A DNA stretch of 53,041 nucleotides. Origin: DATLXH01 sp035576005 (GTDB taxonomy: Bacteria > Acidobacteriota > Thermoanaerobaculia > Gp7-AA8). Of the stretch, positions 23,589 through 32,632 are shown piece after piece. The first letter of the stretch is position 1. The number at the start of each line of letters is the position of its first letter. Position numbers and translations under genes: made by a program. The stretch spans positions 1 to 53,041 of the forward strand of contig DATLXH010000025.1 of assembly GCA_035576005.1 (NCBI GenBank), given 5' to 3'. The notes beneath the pieces were generated by a model. That model saw only the letters and a list, made by a program, of their open reading frames with translations, had not been told where the DNA came from and ran no database searches.

Positions 23589-24588
23589 TCTGCACCAGCT
23601 CGCACATGGCACTGGTGAATGCCGAGGTAGTGGAAGAACCACCCAGATCTCGCGTACGGACTTTGCCCTCGGTCAGAATCCGGGTCAAAGCCTGCTCGAC
23701 GACAGCGCCCGCCTTGTCTTCGCCTATGTGGTAGAGCATCAGAATGGCTGACTGAAGAAGAGCGATCGGGTTGGCCTTGTTCTGCCCTGCGATGTCGGGA
23801 GCGCTGCCATGAACGGCTTCGAACACTGCCCCGTTCTGACCAATGTTCACTCCAGCGACCACGCCGAGCCCGCCCACCAGCCCAGCCGTCAGGTCAGAGA
23901 CGATGTCGCCATAGAGGTTCTCGAGGAGCAACATGTCGAACTGGGTTGGCTTAACAACCAGCTGCATGCAGAGGTTGTCCACGATCTTCTCGTCTTTCTC
24001 AATTTCCGGATAACCCTCTGCCACTTCGTAGAAGCACTTGAGGAACAACCCGTCGGACATCTTCATGATGTTCGCTTTGTGCACCACCGTGATCTTCTTG
24101 CGTCCGCGCTTGCGGGCATACTCGAAGGCAAACTTGGCTATCCGGGTCGATGCCTTCGCTGTGATGATCTTGATTGACTCCACGACGCCCGGCACGACCT
24201 CGTGCTCGATGCCGCTGTAGAGGTCTTCCGTGTTCTCCCGCACGACCACGAGATCCACGTCTTTGAACGGAGTCACGATGTTCGGCATCGACTTGACGGG
24301 CCTGAGGTTCGCGTAAAGGTCGAGCGTCTTGCGCAGTCGAACGTTGATCGACGCGAAACCGGTTCCAATCGGCGTTGTGACCGGTCCCTTCAGAGCGATT
24401 TTGTTCCGGAGAATCGAGTCGAGCACTTCCTGAGGTAACGGGTCACCGGTCGCTGCGAGAGCCTCAGCCCCGACCGCGAACTTTTCCCACTCGAACTTCA
24501 CACCGGCGGCCTCGAGGATCGCCACCACCGAGGCCGTCACTTCGGGCCCGATACCGTCTCCCGGCAGGAGTGTCACTTTGTGAATCAA
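23572..24588 (-). CDS. NAD-dependent isocitrate dehydrogenase (isocitrate/isopropylmalate dehydrogenase family)
   Basis: 338 residues, decarboxylating beta-hydroxyacid dehydrogenase. Typical motifs: LLPGDGIGPEV at the N-terminus, substrate-binding SINVRLRKTLDLYANLRP, VVRENTEDLYSGIEHEVVPG, catalytic KANIMK, metal-binding LLENLYGDIVSDLTAGLVGG and the nucleotide region VHGSAPDIAGQNKANP. The YSGIEHEVVPGVVES segment is characteristic of the NAD-type isocitrate dehydrogenases rather than isopropylmalate dehydrogenase; homoisocitrate dehydrogenase is a remaining alternative. It would act in the citrate cycle. The start ATG at 24588 follows a CAAGGAGAAAGAA-like ribosome-binding site. Confidence 0.88.
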   Translation of the reverse strand: MIHKVTLLPGDGIGPEVTASVVAILEAAGVKFEWEKFAVGAEALAATGDPLPQEVLDSILRNKIALKGPVTTPIGTGFASINVRLRKTLDLYANLRPVKSMPNIVTPFKDVDLVVVRENTEDLYSGIEHEVVPGVVESIKIITAKASTRIAKFAFEYARKRGRKKITVVHKANIMKMSDGLFLKCFYEVAEGYPEIEKDEKIVDNLCMQLVVKPTQFDMLLLENLYGDIVSDLTAGLVGGLGVVAGVNIGQNGAVFEAVHGSAPDIAGQNKANPIALLQSAILMLYHIGEDKAGAVVEQALTRILTEGKVRTRDLGGSSTTSAFTSAMCELVQNASVA

Positions 24589-24606
24589 ATTCTTTCTCCT
24601 TGTATG

Positions 24607-25572
24607 TTACGCAGCAGGTCTCAGCGGAAAAAATGAGCGGAACCCTTCGAAGTGTTCGAGTTGGTCGAGGCACCGGGCGATGCTTTCGAGGGTGGGTGGG
24701 ATGAATTCGAGATAGTGCTGTTTGTTCCTGACGATGGCCTGCTTGGCGAACGTTCCAAGGATCTTGATCGAGCGCTGAAGGAGCGTCTCGAAGTATCGCT
24801 GCGTCAACTCCTTGCCTGCACCGAGTTGCACGGCGTAATAGTCGACGAGTGAGTCTTCCCGTGCGCTTCCTATCACGCGGGCGACACCGCGATCCCTCAG
24901 AAGAGACGCGAGGTCGTAGGTGTCAGGACCCATTCTCATGTCCTGATAATCGATCATATAAAGTTGCTTATTAAATAGATGAATATTTTGACCATGATAA
25001 TCGCGGTGACATAAGACATAGGGGTGGGACGCAACTTTCTCGCACAGCTCGTCCATGAGTGACCTGAGCACCACGGAATCAGCCTGTGGCGATTCGAGAA
25101 GCTGATCCAGGTAGAAATCCCGGGTCATCTCGAGCTCCTGACGGAAGCTGCGTGAAGTGAACGCCGGATTGAGGGAGGCCGCCGACTCCTCGGAATGCTG
25201 GAACCGGAGCAGCAGGTCGATTGCGTCGCGATAGAGAGCGACGGCCCGCTCGGGCTCCCGATACAAAAGATCGAACAGGGTTTCGTCTCCAACGTCCTGC
25301 TGGACGACGGATGCAACGGAATGGCGTACGACCGCGGGGACTGAGACGAAGCGCTCGATCGCCCGATAACTGGCGACGAAGCGCGACACGCCGTCGCGCG
25401 CTACCTCCGGATAATAGGCAAGCATGTAGCGATCCCCACCTGAGGCCAGGCGGAAATACTGCCTCACGGAAGCATCTCCCTCGAGGGCCGAGGTCTGCCA
25501 CTCGCTGCCCAGCCATTCGTTAAGGAAAGTGACTGCTTCCGGAGGGAGATCTGAGGCTGTCATGGTGGGCAC
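24607..25572 (-). CDS. APH-fold kinase, AmgK-like sugar phosphotransferase
   Basis: 321 residues, aminoglycoside-phosphotransferase fold. Catalytic loop CHRDYHGQNI with the Asp and downstream metal-binding Asp in MIDYQDMRMGPDTYDLASLL are clear; the N-terminal GDASVRQYFRL is the phosphate-binding loop region. The pattern 'HRD.H..N....IDYQD...GP..YDL.SLLRD' is that of cell-wall recycling kinases such as AmgK (N-acetylmuramate/N-acetylglucosamine 1-kinase); antibiotic resistance is less likely. An internal ATG at 25563 is an alternative start. It lies 18 bp upstream of the isocitrate dehydrogenase gene; no MurU-like partner is adjacent, so the substrate is unproven. Confidence 0.78.
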   Translation of the reverse strand: MPTMTASDLPPEAVTFLNEWLGSEWQTSALEGDASVRQYFRLASGGDRYMLAYYPEVARDGVSRFVASYRAIERFVSVPAVVRHSVASVVQQDVGDETLFDLLYREPERAVALYRDAIDLLLRFQHSEESAASLNPAFTSRSFRQELEMTRDFYLDQLLESPQADSVVLRSLMDELCEKVASHPYVLCHRDYHGQNIHLFNKQLYMIDYQDMRMGPDTYDLASLLRDRGVARVIGSAREDSLVDYYAVQLGAGKELTQRYFETLLQRSIKILGTFAKQAIVRNKQHYLEFIPPTLESIARCLDQLEHFEGFRSFFPLRPAA

Positions 25573-25615
25573 CCTGCTGGTGTAGAGAAATGCGTGCCAT
25601 GAGAGCTCGCAGCCG

Positions 25616-26320
25616 CTATTTGACTGCCGGGCGAATCGTGATGCTCTCGATCGCTACAGGCTCCACCGGCCTCTCGCCATTCGTCTTCGCGGAGACGATC
25701 GCATCGACAACCTCCATGCCCGTAACGACTTCACCGAATGCGGTGTAATTGCGATCGAGAAAGCCCGCCTCTGCAACGCAGATGAAAAACTGTGAGGATG
25801 CACTATCTGGATCTCCGGATCGCGCCATCGACACGATTCCCCGCGCGTGATGCGTGGCGTTGAACTCGGCCTTGACGTTTTTGCCGGATCCCCCGGTTCC
25901 CCACATCCGTGCGTCATCCTTCTTCGTGTTCGGATCGCCGCCCTGAATCATGAAGCCCGGAATCACCCTGTGGAATCGGGTCCCGTTGTAGTAGCCCGAC
26001 TGGCTGAGCTCAATGAAATTCTTTACATGGTTTGGGGCAACGCCGGGGAGAAATCGAATGGTGATCGTGCCCTTCGTTGTTTTCATGTCGGCCAGATTTT
26101 CCGCGGTTTCGCTCATCGATTTTTTCTCCTGTTTCTTCACGGTCTTCGTGGCGCTGGCGGCCGACTTACTGGTCACCTTTGCTTTTTTCGTCGTTACCGA
26201 TTTTTTGGATGTTGTGGACTTTTTCTTCACGGTGGCTTTGGTGGTCGTGGTCTCCGCGGCCAGAGAGGTACCGCCGATCAGTGCAACTATCACCAGGCCT
26301 GCTACGAGACTTCGATACAT
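25616..26320 (-). CDS. Exported cyclophilin-type peptidyl-prolyl isomerase with Lys/Thr-rich linker
   Basis: 234 residues. Signal peptide (MYRSLVAGLVIVALIGGTSLAAE), then a ~50-residue low-complexity region of Lys, Thr, Ser and Ala (for example KKKSTTSKKSVTTKKAK), then a cyclophilin domain from about residue 75: GTRFHRVIPGFMIQGGDP, GTGGSGKNVKAEFNATHHARG, MARSGDPDSASSQFFICVA and FGEVVTGMEVVD. The isomerase residues (Arg and Phe in FHRVIPGFMIQGG, Gln in SQFF) are present. The linker is expected to be extended and positively charged, possibly binding cell wall or nucleic acid. An internal ATG (MSETAENLADMKTTKG) could give a cytoplasmic form. Second extracytoplasmic cyclophilin in this window. Confidence 0.88.
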   Translation of the reverse strand: MYRSLVAGLVIVALIGGTSLAAETTTTKATVKKKSTTSKKSVTTKKAKVTSKSAASATKTVKKQEKKSMSETAENLADMKTTKGTITIRFLPGVAPNHVKNFIELSQSGYYNGTRFHRVIPGFMIQGGDPNTKKDDARMWGTGGSGKNVKAEFNATHHARGIVSMARSGDPDSASSQFFICVAEAGFLDRNYTAFGEVVTGMEVVDAIVSAKTNGERPVEPVAIESITIRPAVK

Positions 26321-26461
26321 GAGCCCTCCTGAGGTTTCTGGAACTCTTCCAGAATAGAGCTTTGCGAAAGCGACACCAAAGACTTCCCGGCCATTAAAAC
26401 GTCACACGCCAGGTGCCCGCATTTCTCGAAGAAAGGCGGCCGTGAGGCACCTGGGTGAGCC

Positions 26462-28051
26462 TCATCGCGCGTCGGGAATGATCATCAAGCGAGGTACCGG
26501 CTGGCTCAGAATCCTGATGTCGCCTCCCTCCGCATGGAGCACAATCTTTTCGCCACCGCCCAGAATCCTTCCGACCGCACGAATCCGTGTCCTGTTTCCG
26601 ACCTTGTCCCGCGTGATCATCAGGCCGGGGAGGTCCGTGCGGATTGCATTGATATTGCCATCATCGGTGATGATCGTGGCGTCGACCTCGGCCCCGAAAC
26701 CAGCGGGCAGATTGAGGATCAGATTCCCTCCTCCCGTCTTTGCCCAGACCCTTTGAGTCTTGAGGTTCGGGTCGAGATTGATCGAAATGTCCCCCGAGTC
26801 CGTTTCGGCGCGCACCGGCCCGGAGGCCTGTCGCACGATGATGTCGCCACCGCCCGATCCGAGCGTGATCGGGCCGGCAGAAAAGAGAAGTTGGACATTG
26901 CCACCCTCAGTGAAGACTTCGCCTCCTTTTCTCGCGGCGCGAATGAAGATGTCCCCTCCCGATGTGCGGGCCTTCAACTCCCCTCCCACATCTCCAAGGT
27001 TGAGCGGCCCTCCCAGCGAAACAACGTTTGCCCGGCCGAGAACTCTCCCAAGAGCGATCTCTCCGGCTCTGGTGAAGACTTTCGCATCGCCTCGCACGTC
27101 AAGGACCGAAACACTGCCGAGCATCGTGGAGAAGTCGTAATTGCCGGCTACGGAGCCAATACTCACGGTGCGCTGTAGAACGGGCTTGGGTCCCCGCTTC
27201 TCGGCGACCGCAGCGTAACCTGTGCTTCCCGCAATCAGAGATCTGGCTGACTCAGCGGACTGGCCATTCAGGAGTAATAAGACCTGGCCTGTCATTGTCG
27301 CCGTTTCGATCGTTGGTCCGCCGGGACCGTTCACGATGCCACGGAAGAATGTGCCACTGTTGTTGGGGTCGAAAGTACCCTGCGCAGGAATCGTCGTGCG
27401 GATGTCCCCTTTCAGCGTTTCGGCGAGCCACGCGAATCTTGAACCGGTCGGGACTCGAAGGTCGATGCTGCCGTTCACCGTGCGGATCGAAGTATTGGAG
27501 GCAGGATTTCGGCCGAACGATGCGACGACGTTCCCGTTGATCGTGTCGACAGTTGTCACGCCAAGAGGTGCATTCAGCTCGATCCGACCATGAGTGTTCC
27601 TCACGAAAACGGTGCCGAGAATGTTCGTCACCGAAATCCTCTCCGAGCTCGTGTTGAAGATCCGGAGCTGCACACCTGGCGGCACCCGGATCAGGTAGTC
27701 AATGTGCGAGCTCCAACGCCCGTTCCGCTCAGGGACGCCCAGTGAGCGAATGATCCGGTTGGACCCACTTCCCCCGACGATGATCGGGTTACTCAGAACC
27801 GCCTCTTCCACGGCTTTTTCGTCAAATGCATCGGTGACGCGCACTGCCTGCAGTGACATAGACGACGCGCTCGACCCTATGACCTCGATGCGACCGACGG
27901 TATTGCTGATAATCAGGGTCGCAGTCCCACCGATCGGGAACGTCTGGTCAAACTTTTCTATGTACCGTTTGGCGGTCCGCGCCTCGACCGGGAACGTCAT
28001 GGTCAAAAGGAGCACGGAGACCGTGCAAAGCATGCGGCAGCGGATGTTCAT
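26462..28051 (-). CDS. Exported DUF4097-type beta-helix surface protein
   Basis: 529 residues. Signal peptide MNIRCRMLCTVSVLLLTMTF, cleaved near VEA/RTA. The rest is dominated by short beta repeats in which Asn/Gly/Ser turns recur (VRNTHGRIELNAPLGV, TVDTINGNVVASFGRN, TVNGSIDLRVPTGSRF, GGDIFIRAARKGGEVF, ETDSGDISINLD), as in DUF4097 putative adhesins. It is the third gene of a cassette with an ECF sigma factor and its anti-sigma factor; the 5-base spacing from the anti-sigma gene shows co-transcription. The context suggests an envelope or surface protein under that sigma factor. No binding specificity can be read. Confidence 0.8.
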   Translation of the reverse strand: MNIRCRMLCTVSVLLLTMTFPVEARTAKRYIEKFDQTFPIGGTATLIISNTVGRIEVIGSSASSMSLQAVRVTDAFDEKAVEEAVLSNPIIVGGSGSNRIIRSLGVPERNGRWSSHIDYLIRVPPGVQLRIFNTSSERISVTNILGTVFVRNTHGRIELNAPLGVTTVDTINGNVVASFGRNPASNTSIRTVNGSIDLRVPTGSRFAWLAETLKGDIRTTIPAQGTFDPNNSGTFFRGIVNGPGGPTIETATMTGQVLLLLNGQSAESARSLIAGSTGYAAVAEKRGPKPVLQRTVSIGSVAGNYDFSTMLGSVSVLDVRGDAKVFTRAGEIALGRVLGRANVVSLGGPLNLGDVGGELKARTSGGDIFIRAARKGGEVFTEGGNVQLLFSAGPITLGSGGGDIIVRQASGPVRAETDSGDISINLDPNLKTQRVWAKTGGGNLILNLPAGFGAEVDATIITDDGNINAIRTDLPGLMITRDKVGNRTRIRAVGRILGGGEKIVLHAEGGDIRILSQPVPRLMIIPDAR

Positions 28052-28056
28052 CTCCG

Positions 28057-29052
28057 TTAGAAGTTGACCTGGCTCAAAGCCTCGGCTGCCTTCACTCGAA
28101 CGTAAAGGTTCTCGTCGCTTTGCGACGCTTTCTGTCGAAGCGTATCGAGAGTCGCAGCGTCGAGTGCAGCACCACTATTCGCAAGGTTCGCCAGCGCCTC
28201 TACCGCCTTGATGCGGACTGATGGGTTCGGGTCATTCTTCAATGCTTCCATCAAAGCAGTGCGGGCATCGGGAAGCAGCGATGCGGGGAGAGACTTGAGT
28301 GTCTCCACCGCCTTGATTCTGACCCCTTCGTGCGCGTCGCTCTTGAGGACATTCGTGAGAGCCTTGACGATCTCGGGATCGGCGGACCCCTGACCTGAGT
28401 ACGTATCCTTGACCCACTGCATCGTGTCGGATCGTGCCGGGGTCGGATGATCGCCGTTCTGCATCATGTACGACAAAATTCTTACCAGGCTCCGATCGTT
28501 CGGCTTGCCGGTGACCGTCATGCGGGATGTCAGGTCGAAGGAGACTGCTACCTCCCCTGGATTCTCACTCTCGAGAAAGCGGACGTTCTGAATGTCGGGT
28601 TTCCCTTCAATCTCAGGATTGATCTGCGATGTGGAAAGAACGCGATTCTCAGCCAGCGAGAAGGACGTCGGCGCCGCCACAGTGGCCGGCGTACCAACCG
28701 GCCCGATCGAAGGAGTCTGACTCCTGCCGACATAGAACGATCCGCCTACGAGCAGTGTGACCGCAGCTGCCTGCGCGAGCCACCATGGGGCGCGTATGGC
28801 CCTGAAGGCGACGACCTTCGCTTCCACTTCGTTCGCGTCAAGCTGCTGGAGAATCGAACGCCGGAGCGATTGTGGTAGTGGAAGTTCCGGGAGCTTGCCC
28901 AGAAGCGTCCACGTCTCTTTCATTGCCGTCCATTCGGTCGTGCAAGCGAGGCAACCCTCGATATGCTCGTGAGACCCTTCCCGCTCAGAGCGCGGAAGCG
29001 CCTCAGTGAGTAGTGAAGGCATTCGTTGTTGAATCAGATCGCAGTCAACCAT
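28057..29052 (-). CDS. Zinc-finger anti-sigma factor with extracytoplasmic HEAT-repeat domain
   Basis: About 331 residues from the ATG at 29052, which overlaps the sigma factor gene by 19 bases. The N-terminal anti-sigma zinc finger has the H-x3-C-x2-C pattern (His30, Cys34, Cys37 in HEHIEGCLACTTEW). One membrane helix follows at about residues 90-108 (WWLAQAAAVTLLVGGSFYVG). After a linker, residues about 185-331 are HEAT-type repeats (EGVRIKAVETLKSLPASLLP, PNPSVRIKAVEALANLANSG, ENLYVRVKAAEALSQVNF). So the sigma-binding finger is cytoplasmic and a HEAT solenoid is outside, a plausible sensor by protein interaction. The longer open frame to 29142 is shadow of the sigma gene. Confidence 0.88.
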   Translation of the reverse strand: MVDCDLIQQRMPSLLTEALPRSEREGSHEHIEGCLACTTEWTAMKETWTLLGKLPELPLPQSLRRSILQQLDANEVEAKVVAFRAIRAPWWLAQAAAVTLLVGGSFYVGRSQTPSIGPVGTPATVAAPTSFSLAENRVLSTSQINPEIEGKPDIQNVRFLESENPGEVAVSFDLTSRMTVTGKPNDRSLVRILSYMMQNGDHPTPARSDTMQWVKDTYSGQGSADPEIVKALTNVLKSDAHEGVRIKAVETLKSLPASLLPDARTALMEALKNDPNPSVRIKAVEALANLANSGAALDAATLDTLRQKASQSDENLYVRVKAAEALSQVNF

Positions 29053-29642
29053 GGCTTCCCCCCGGCCGTATCGGCCGAAAGCACTTTCTTTAGCGTTTCC
29101 ATCGCGCGGAACACTCTCGTTTTGACCGCCCCTTCTGAGCAACCTGCGATTTGTGCGATTTCCGCGTATGACAATCCCTGATAGCGAGACAGAAGAATCG
29201 CCTCCCGCTGCTCCGGTGTGAGTGAATCGAGTGCGAGCTGGACGCGCTGCTCGTTCTGCTTGGCTTCGAGCTCAGCGTCCGGCGCCCTGGTCCCCGAGGG
29301 AAGCGTGACCAGCACGTCGTCACCTTCTTTCGGTTTGTTGTCGGCCTTCCGGAGATGATCGCGACAGAGGTTCGCCGTAATCGAGAAGAGCCAGGTGGAT
29401 AGCTTTGCGTCTCCATGAAACTGCTGGGCGTGTTTGAGCATTTTTACGAATACTTCCTGTGTGGCGTCCTCCGCCGCTTCACTGTTCCGGAGGAAGCGGT
29501 AAGCGAAGTTGTAAATCCGCGTGCTGTAGCGCTCGAAAATCTCGGACGCCGGCGAGAAGTCTCCCCCCTGAATCAGCTGCATCAGTTCCTGATCGGTCAG
29601 CTGCTTCATCTGCCGGGCTTCTCTGCTGTTGGACTCGACCAT
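29034..29642 (-). CDS. ECF-type RNA polymerase sigma factor
   Basis: About 202 residues from the ATG at 29642; an ATG at 29609 (MKQLTDQELMQLIQGGDFSP) is an alternative and the one nearest the usual N-terminus. Region 2 has RIYNFAYRFLRNSEAAEDAT, then QEVFVKMLKH; region 4 has LTPEQREAILLSRYQGLSYA, then EIAQIAGCSEGAVKTRVFRA. It resembles sigma-W/RpoE-like ECF factors paired with zinc-finger anti-sigma factors. It is followed by its anti-sigma gene (overlap) and the DUF4097 gene. The open frame continues upstream into the ligase gene (to 29687), but the coding shift there suggests a start at 29642 or later. Confidence 0.92.
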   Translation of the reverse strand: MVESNSREARQMKQLTDQELMQLIQGGDFSPASEIFERYSTRIYNFAYRFLRNSEAAEDATQEVFVKMLKHAQQFHGDAKLSTWLFSITANLCRDHLRKADNKPKEGDDVLVTLPSGTRAPDAELEAKQNEQRVQLALDSLTPEQREAILLSRYQGLSYAEIAQIAGCSEGAVKTRVFRAMETLKKVLSADTAGGKPWLTAI

Positions 29643-29652
29643 CACGAAAAGG

Positions 29653-30981
29653 TTACGCGCTTTCCGGGCTGCCAGTTGTGCCGGCAACCTGGGGCGGCCT
29701 CAAACGGCTTCGCGCCGATATCCACTCAGCCTGAAATCCGACAGACCCGACCTGTTCAGGACGGCCCCCGGTGGTGGCGGGCGCGACCGGGGACGAGCCT
29801 GCGCTCGCCACGAAAGCTGGAAGAGTAATGGCTCCGATGATGAGAGCGAACAAGTCGAGCATCGTCAGGAGCACTTCGGTGTCGCCGAAATTGAATTCGA
29901 AAAGGCCGGCAACGGCGAGCGAGACCGCGATCGCAATCCCCGCATCGGCAAACGCTCGTCGCTGCGTGTCGGCACGCGGCACCCGGACGCATTCGCGAAG
30001 AAACAGAATCATGAGCAACAGGTATGCGCTCAGCGCCAGGATCCCTCGCTCGGCCCAGAGCTGAATCACGTTGTTGTGCAGATGCGGGATGCGAAACCGC
30101 GGCGCGTCCGGGGCACGGTAAAGCGCGTAATTCTCCTTGATGTTCGAGGGGCCGACGCCCCATAGCGGCTCATCGCGGATGATCTCAAATCCTCCCTGAG
30201 CCATCCTGATCCTGTCGAAGTTCGATGACTGTCTCACGTCAAACATGGAGACCAGCCTGCCGAAAACTGTGAGGGGGCTGAGCGCGATCGCAAGGACGAG
30301 CAAGGGCACGGCAAACAGCATCCATGCAGGCTTCCGCAGGACAAGCAGCACGGCAAAACCAGCAACCCACCCGATCCAGACACCCCTTGTGAAGGTGAGA
30401 ACCAGCGCGAGAGAGCCGAGGAGCGCGGGAATCAGAAAGAGGAAACGCCTCTGCTCGATCCAGAGCACCATCATGATCAGTGTTACCGGCATGAGGATTC
30501 CGGAATACGTCATCACATGCGCGGCAGGCCCAGTGATCCGCTGCTCGAGTCCCAGCCGCCAGTAGCCGAGAATGAAGTATTGGAAAAACCCGTACGCTGC
30601 CATGAACGTACCGAGAACGGCGAACGCTGTAGCCGCGCGTCGCGTGAGTCCCGGAACGGCGCGGTAGAGGGAGAGTCCAAGAGGAAAACTCAGTAGCGTG
30701 AACCACTCGCCAATCTCGAAGAACGCAGACCAGGGTCGTGCGGAGACCAGAGCTGAGATCGACGACGCTGCGAGAAAAAGGAATAGAGGAAAGAAAAGGA
30801 GATGAACGGAGATCTTCATCTCCCTCCGCACGAGCGCCACGATGGCCGTCAGGATCGACAGCGCAAGGAAACTCTCCGAGCTCGCGATCCAACCCTCGCA
30901 CAGGATGTGCGCAATATAGAGGATGCCGGATGCGAGGACCAGCCGCGGACTACTGTCCGGTAAGGTCAGCCGGTCGGGCAT
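29653..30981 (-). CDS. O-antigen ligase/polymerase-like membrane protein (Wzy/WaaL family)
   Basis: About 442 residues with around eleven predicted helices. The family core is seen: long periplasmic loop with GGFEIIRDEPLWGVGPSNI and RIPHLHNNVIQLWAERGILA (the H-x-H-N pattern found in O-antigen ligases), plus LVLTFTRGVWIGWVAGFAVL, where the Arg is often essential. The start is taken as ATG at 30981, 17 bp after the Trm112-like stop; the open frame extends upstream to 31044 within that gene. It probably joins or polymerises cell-surface sugars. It is 11 bp from the ECF sigma gene, so it may share a transcript. Confidence 0.82.
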   Translation of the reverse strand: MPDRLTLPDSSPRLVLASGILYIAHILCEGWIASSESFLALSILTAIVALVRREMKISVHLLFFPLFLFLAASSISALVSARPWSAFFEIGEWFTLLSFPLGLSLYRAVPGLTRRAATAFAVLGTFMAAYGFFQYFILGYWRLGLEQRITGPAAHVMTYSGILMPVTLIMMVLWIEQRRFLFLIPALLGSLALVLTFTRGVWIGWVAGFAVLLVLRKPAWMLFAVPLLVLAIALSPLTVFGRLVSMFDVRQSSNFDRIRMAQGGFEIIRDEPLWGVGPSNIKENYALYRAPDAPRFRIPHLHNNVIQLWAERGILALSAYLLLMILFLRECVRVPRADTQRRAFADAGIAIAVSLAVAGLFEFNFGDTEVLLTMLDLFALIIGAITLPAFVASAGSSPVAPATTGGRPEQVGSVGFQAEWISARSRLRPPQVAGTTGSPESA

Positions 30982-30997
30982 TATCACGCGACGCGCG

Positions 30998-31237
30998 TCA
31001 CGGCTCCAGGAAGGCCTCGTCAATGAGCATGACCGGAATATCACTCACGATGGGATAGATCCGGCTGCACTTGACGCACTTGAGGCCTTCCTCGACGACC
31101 GGCTCTTCTCCACGGAACTTTTCTCTGTACTTGTCCCGGATTTCCTTTCGACGGGACTCGGACAGAGGAGTCAATCTCACCTCTTCTTTGCAGAGGGGAC
31201 AGGCGAGGATCTCCAACAATTCAGCGTCGACGGCCAT
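30998..31237 (-). CDS. Trm112-family zinc-binding protein
   Basis: 79 residues with two Cys pairs, Cys13/Cys16 (ACPLC) and Cys54/Cys57 (CVKC), and the conserved ending YPIVSDIPVMLIDEA. Trm112-type proteins are zinc-ribbon partners of methyltransferases or act as small stand-alone proteins in bacteria. The middle (residues 22-48) is a charged helical insert, RRKEIRDKYREKFRG, longer than in the minimal family. Precedes the ligase-like gene by 17 bp. The cellular partner is unknown; the methyltransferase at 49491 is far away. Confidence 0.85.
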   Translation of the reverse strand: MAVDAELLEILACPLCKEEVRLTPLSESRRKEIRDKYREKFRGEEPVVEEGLKCVKCSRIYPIVSDIPVMLIDEAFLEP

Positions 31238-31293
31238 TTGAGGCTAGTCTAGTGCAGGGAGCACGTTTCCGGGCAAAGAAGATTCTTGTCGGC

Positions 31294-31391
31294 TCTCGTG
31301 TAGCGCGAGGCGTCCCGCCCGCCTTTTGGGGCCATTCGTCCGAGCCACTCTCCAATGGCAAGGCAGGCGAGGCGCCTCGCGCTACACGGGG
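31294..31391. repeat. Inverted repeat GTGTAGCGCGAGGCG family
   Basis: Left arm CGTGTAGCGCGAGGCG (31297-31312) and right arm CGCCTCGCGCTACACG (31373-31388) are perfect complements separated by 60 bp. It lies in the divergent gap between the Trm112-like gene and the glycosyltransferase gene, where it may act as a hairpin in either leader. Confidence 0.8.
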
Positions 31392-31456
31392 AGCTTCATC
31401 ACCGTCCACTACCAAGGTTTCTCCTTACAGGCCGGAAGGAGGGTGCGTCGACTAAA

Positions 31457-32578
31457 GTGTTAGTGTCGCGGTCTCAACACTTTCTGTCACGGAGTGCAAC
31501 ACTGAACGTTCTACATCTGGGCTCATTCAATCGGTGGACAGGCGCCGTCGCCCCCGCCTTCGCGGAAGTGGAGGCTCTCCGCGGCGAGGGGGTCAATGCC
31601 CACTACGCTTACGTTGGCGGACATAAGCTGGAGACGAAGGTGGGACACTTACCGTTCGTCCATCCGGTTCTTGAGCGAAGGCAGCATCCCGGCTCGTTTC
31701 TCCAGAGCGTTCGGAGCGTTCGCAAACTCATCGAGGAAGAGGCCATCGAGATCGCCCACAGCCACCTCACGCACGATCACTGGCTTCTCCGCTTTCTTTT
31801 CAAACAAAATATCGTCGTTGTTCGCAGCTTCCACTCGAAGCGCGCTCTCCGATCCGATCCCATCACACGACATCTCATCCGCAAGACAGACGGGATCTGC
31901 GTGGTCAACCGTTCATTCATCGACCATCCCCTCATCAAAGACCGGCCGGTGACCATCACGCCGCCGCCGCTCGACACCAGACAATTCTTTCCCGCTGGCG
32001 CGAATGCAAGGTCGTTGCATTCGATCCCTGACCGGACACCACTGGTCGGAATGATCGGCAAAGTTTCACCGGGCCGCGGATTCGAGGAAGGCATCAAGAC
32101 ATTCGCCGTTATCGCTGCGCGCCTTCCTCTAGCGAGGATGCTCGTCATCGGAAGAGGACCTCATCGACCATTCCTCGAAGGGTTGATCAGGTCGCTCGAC
32201 CTCGAACAAAAGGTGACCTGGGCTGGATATCACGAGGACGATCTCGCCGAGCACTACCGCGCCATTGACGTGATGCTGTTTACCGCACCCGGTTCCGATC
32301 AGGGGCATCGCGCACTCCTCGAGTCGCTCGGATGCGGCACGCCAATGGTCAGCTATCCGATCGATGGTGTGGAAGACATTCTGGGAGACCTCTCCGGACA
32401 GCTGCGGTCCTCCGAAGACTCACCCGAATCCCTTGCCGATCTCGCCGTCAGCATCCTTGAGAGACGCGACGACGAGGCGATCCGAAATGCGTGCGTCGAA
32501 AGGGCTTCGCATTTTTCCTACCCCGTCAGCGCCAGACGCCTCATCGCGCTCTATGAAGGGTTGCTCGGCGCAAAATAG
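31457..32578 (+). CDS. Glycosyltransferase family 4 (GT-B fold)
   Basis: About 373 residues if the GTG at 31457 is used; the open frame goes back to 31355 but that part is inside the inverted repeat. The N-terminus LNVLHLGSFNRWTGAVAPAF has the usual Gly-rich loop; HSHLTHDHWLLRFLF and GMIGKVSPGRGFEEG mark the two Rossmann lobes; the donor-binding Glu region reads LLESLGCGTPMVSYPIDGVE. It transfers a sugar from a nucleotide donor; the acceptor is not readable. Neighbouring ligase-like and Trm112 genes point the other way, so a role in surface polysaccharide is plausible but not shown. The start is uncertain because no clear ribosome-binding site fits. Confidence 0.82.
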   Translation: MLVSRSQHFLSRSATLNVLHLGSFNRWTGAVAPAFAEVEALRGEGVNAHYAYVGGHKLETKVGHLPFVHPVLERRQHPGSFLQSVRSVRKLIEEEAIEIAHSHLTHDHWLLRFLFKQNIVVVRSFHSKRALRSDPITRHLIRKTDGICVVNRSFIDHPLIKDRPVTITPPPLDTRQFFPAGANARSLHSIPDRTPLVGMIGKVSPGRGFEEGIKTFAVIAARLPLARMLVIGRGPHRPFLEGLIRSLDLEQKVTWAGYHEDDLAEHYRAIDVMLFTAPGSDQGHRALLESLGCGTPMVSYPIDGVEDILGDLSGQLRSSEDSPESLADLAVSILERRDDEAIRNACVERASHFSYPVSARRLIALYEGLLGAK

Positions 32579-32632
32579 ACGGAAGGCGACGGCGCGGGAC
32601 TCAATGCGAGCCCCGCGCCTCACGGACGCTCG

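Noticed and set aside
24607..25572. Aminoglycoside resistance gene
   Set aside because: The APH fold is present, but the motif pattern and neighbours fit a housekeeping sugar kinase (AmgK-like) better than an antibiotic phosphotransferase.
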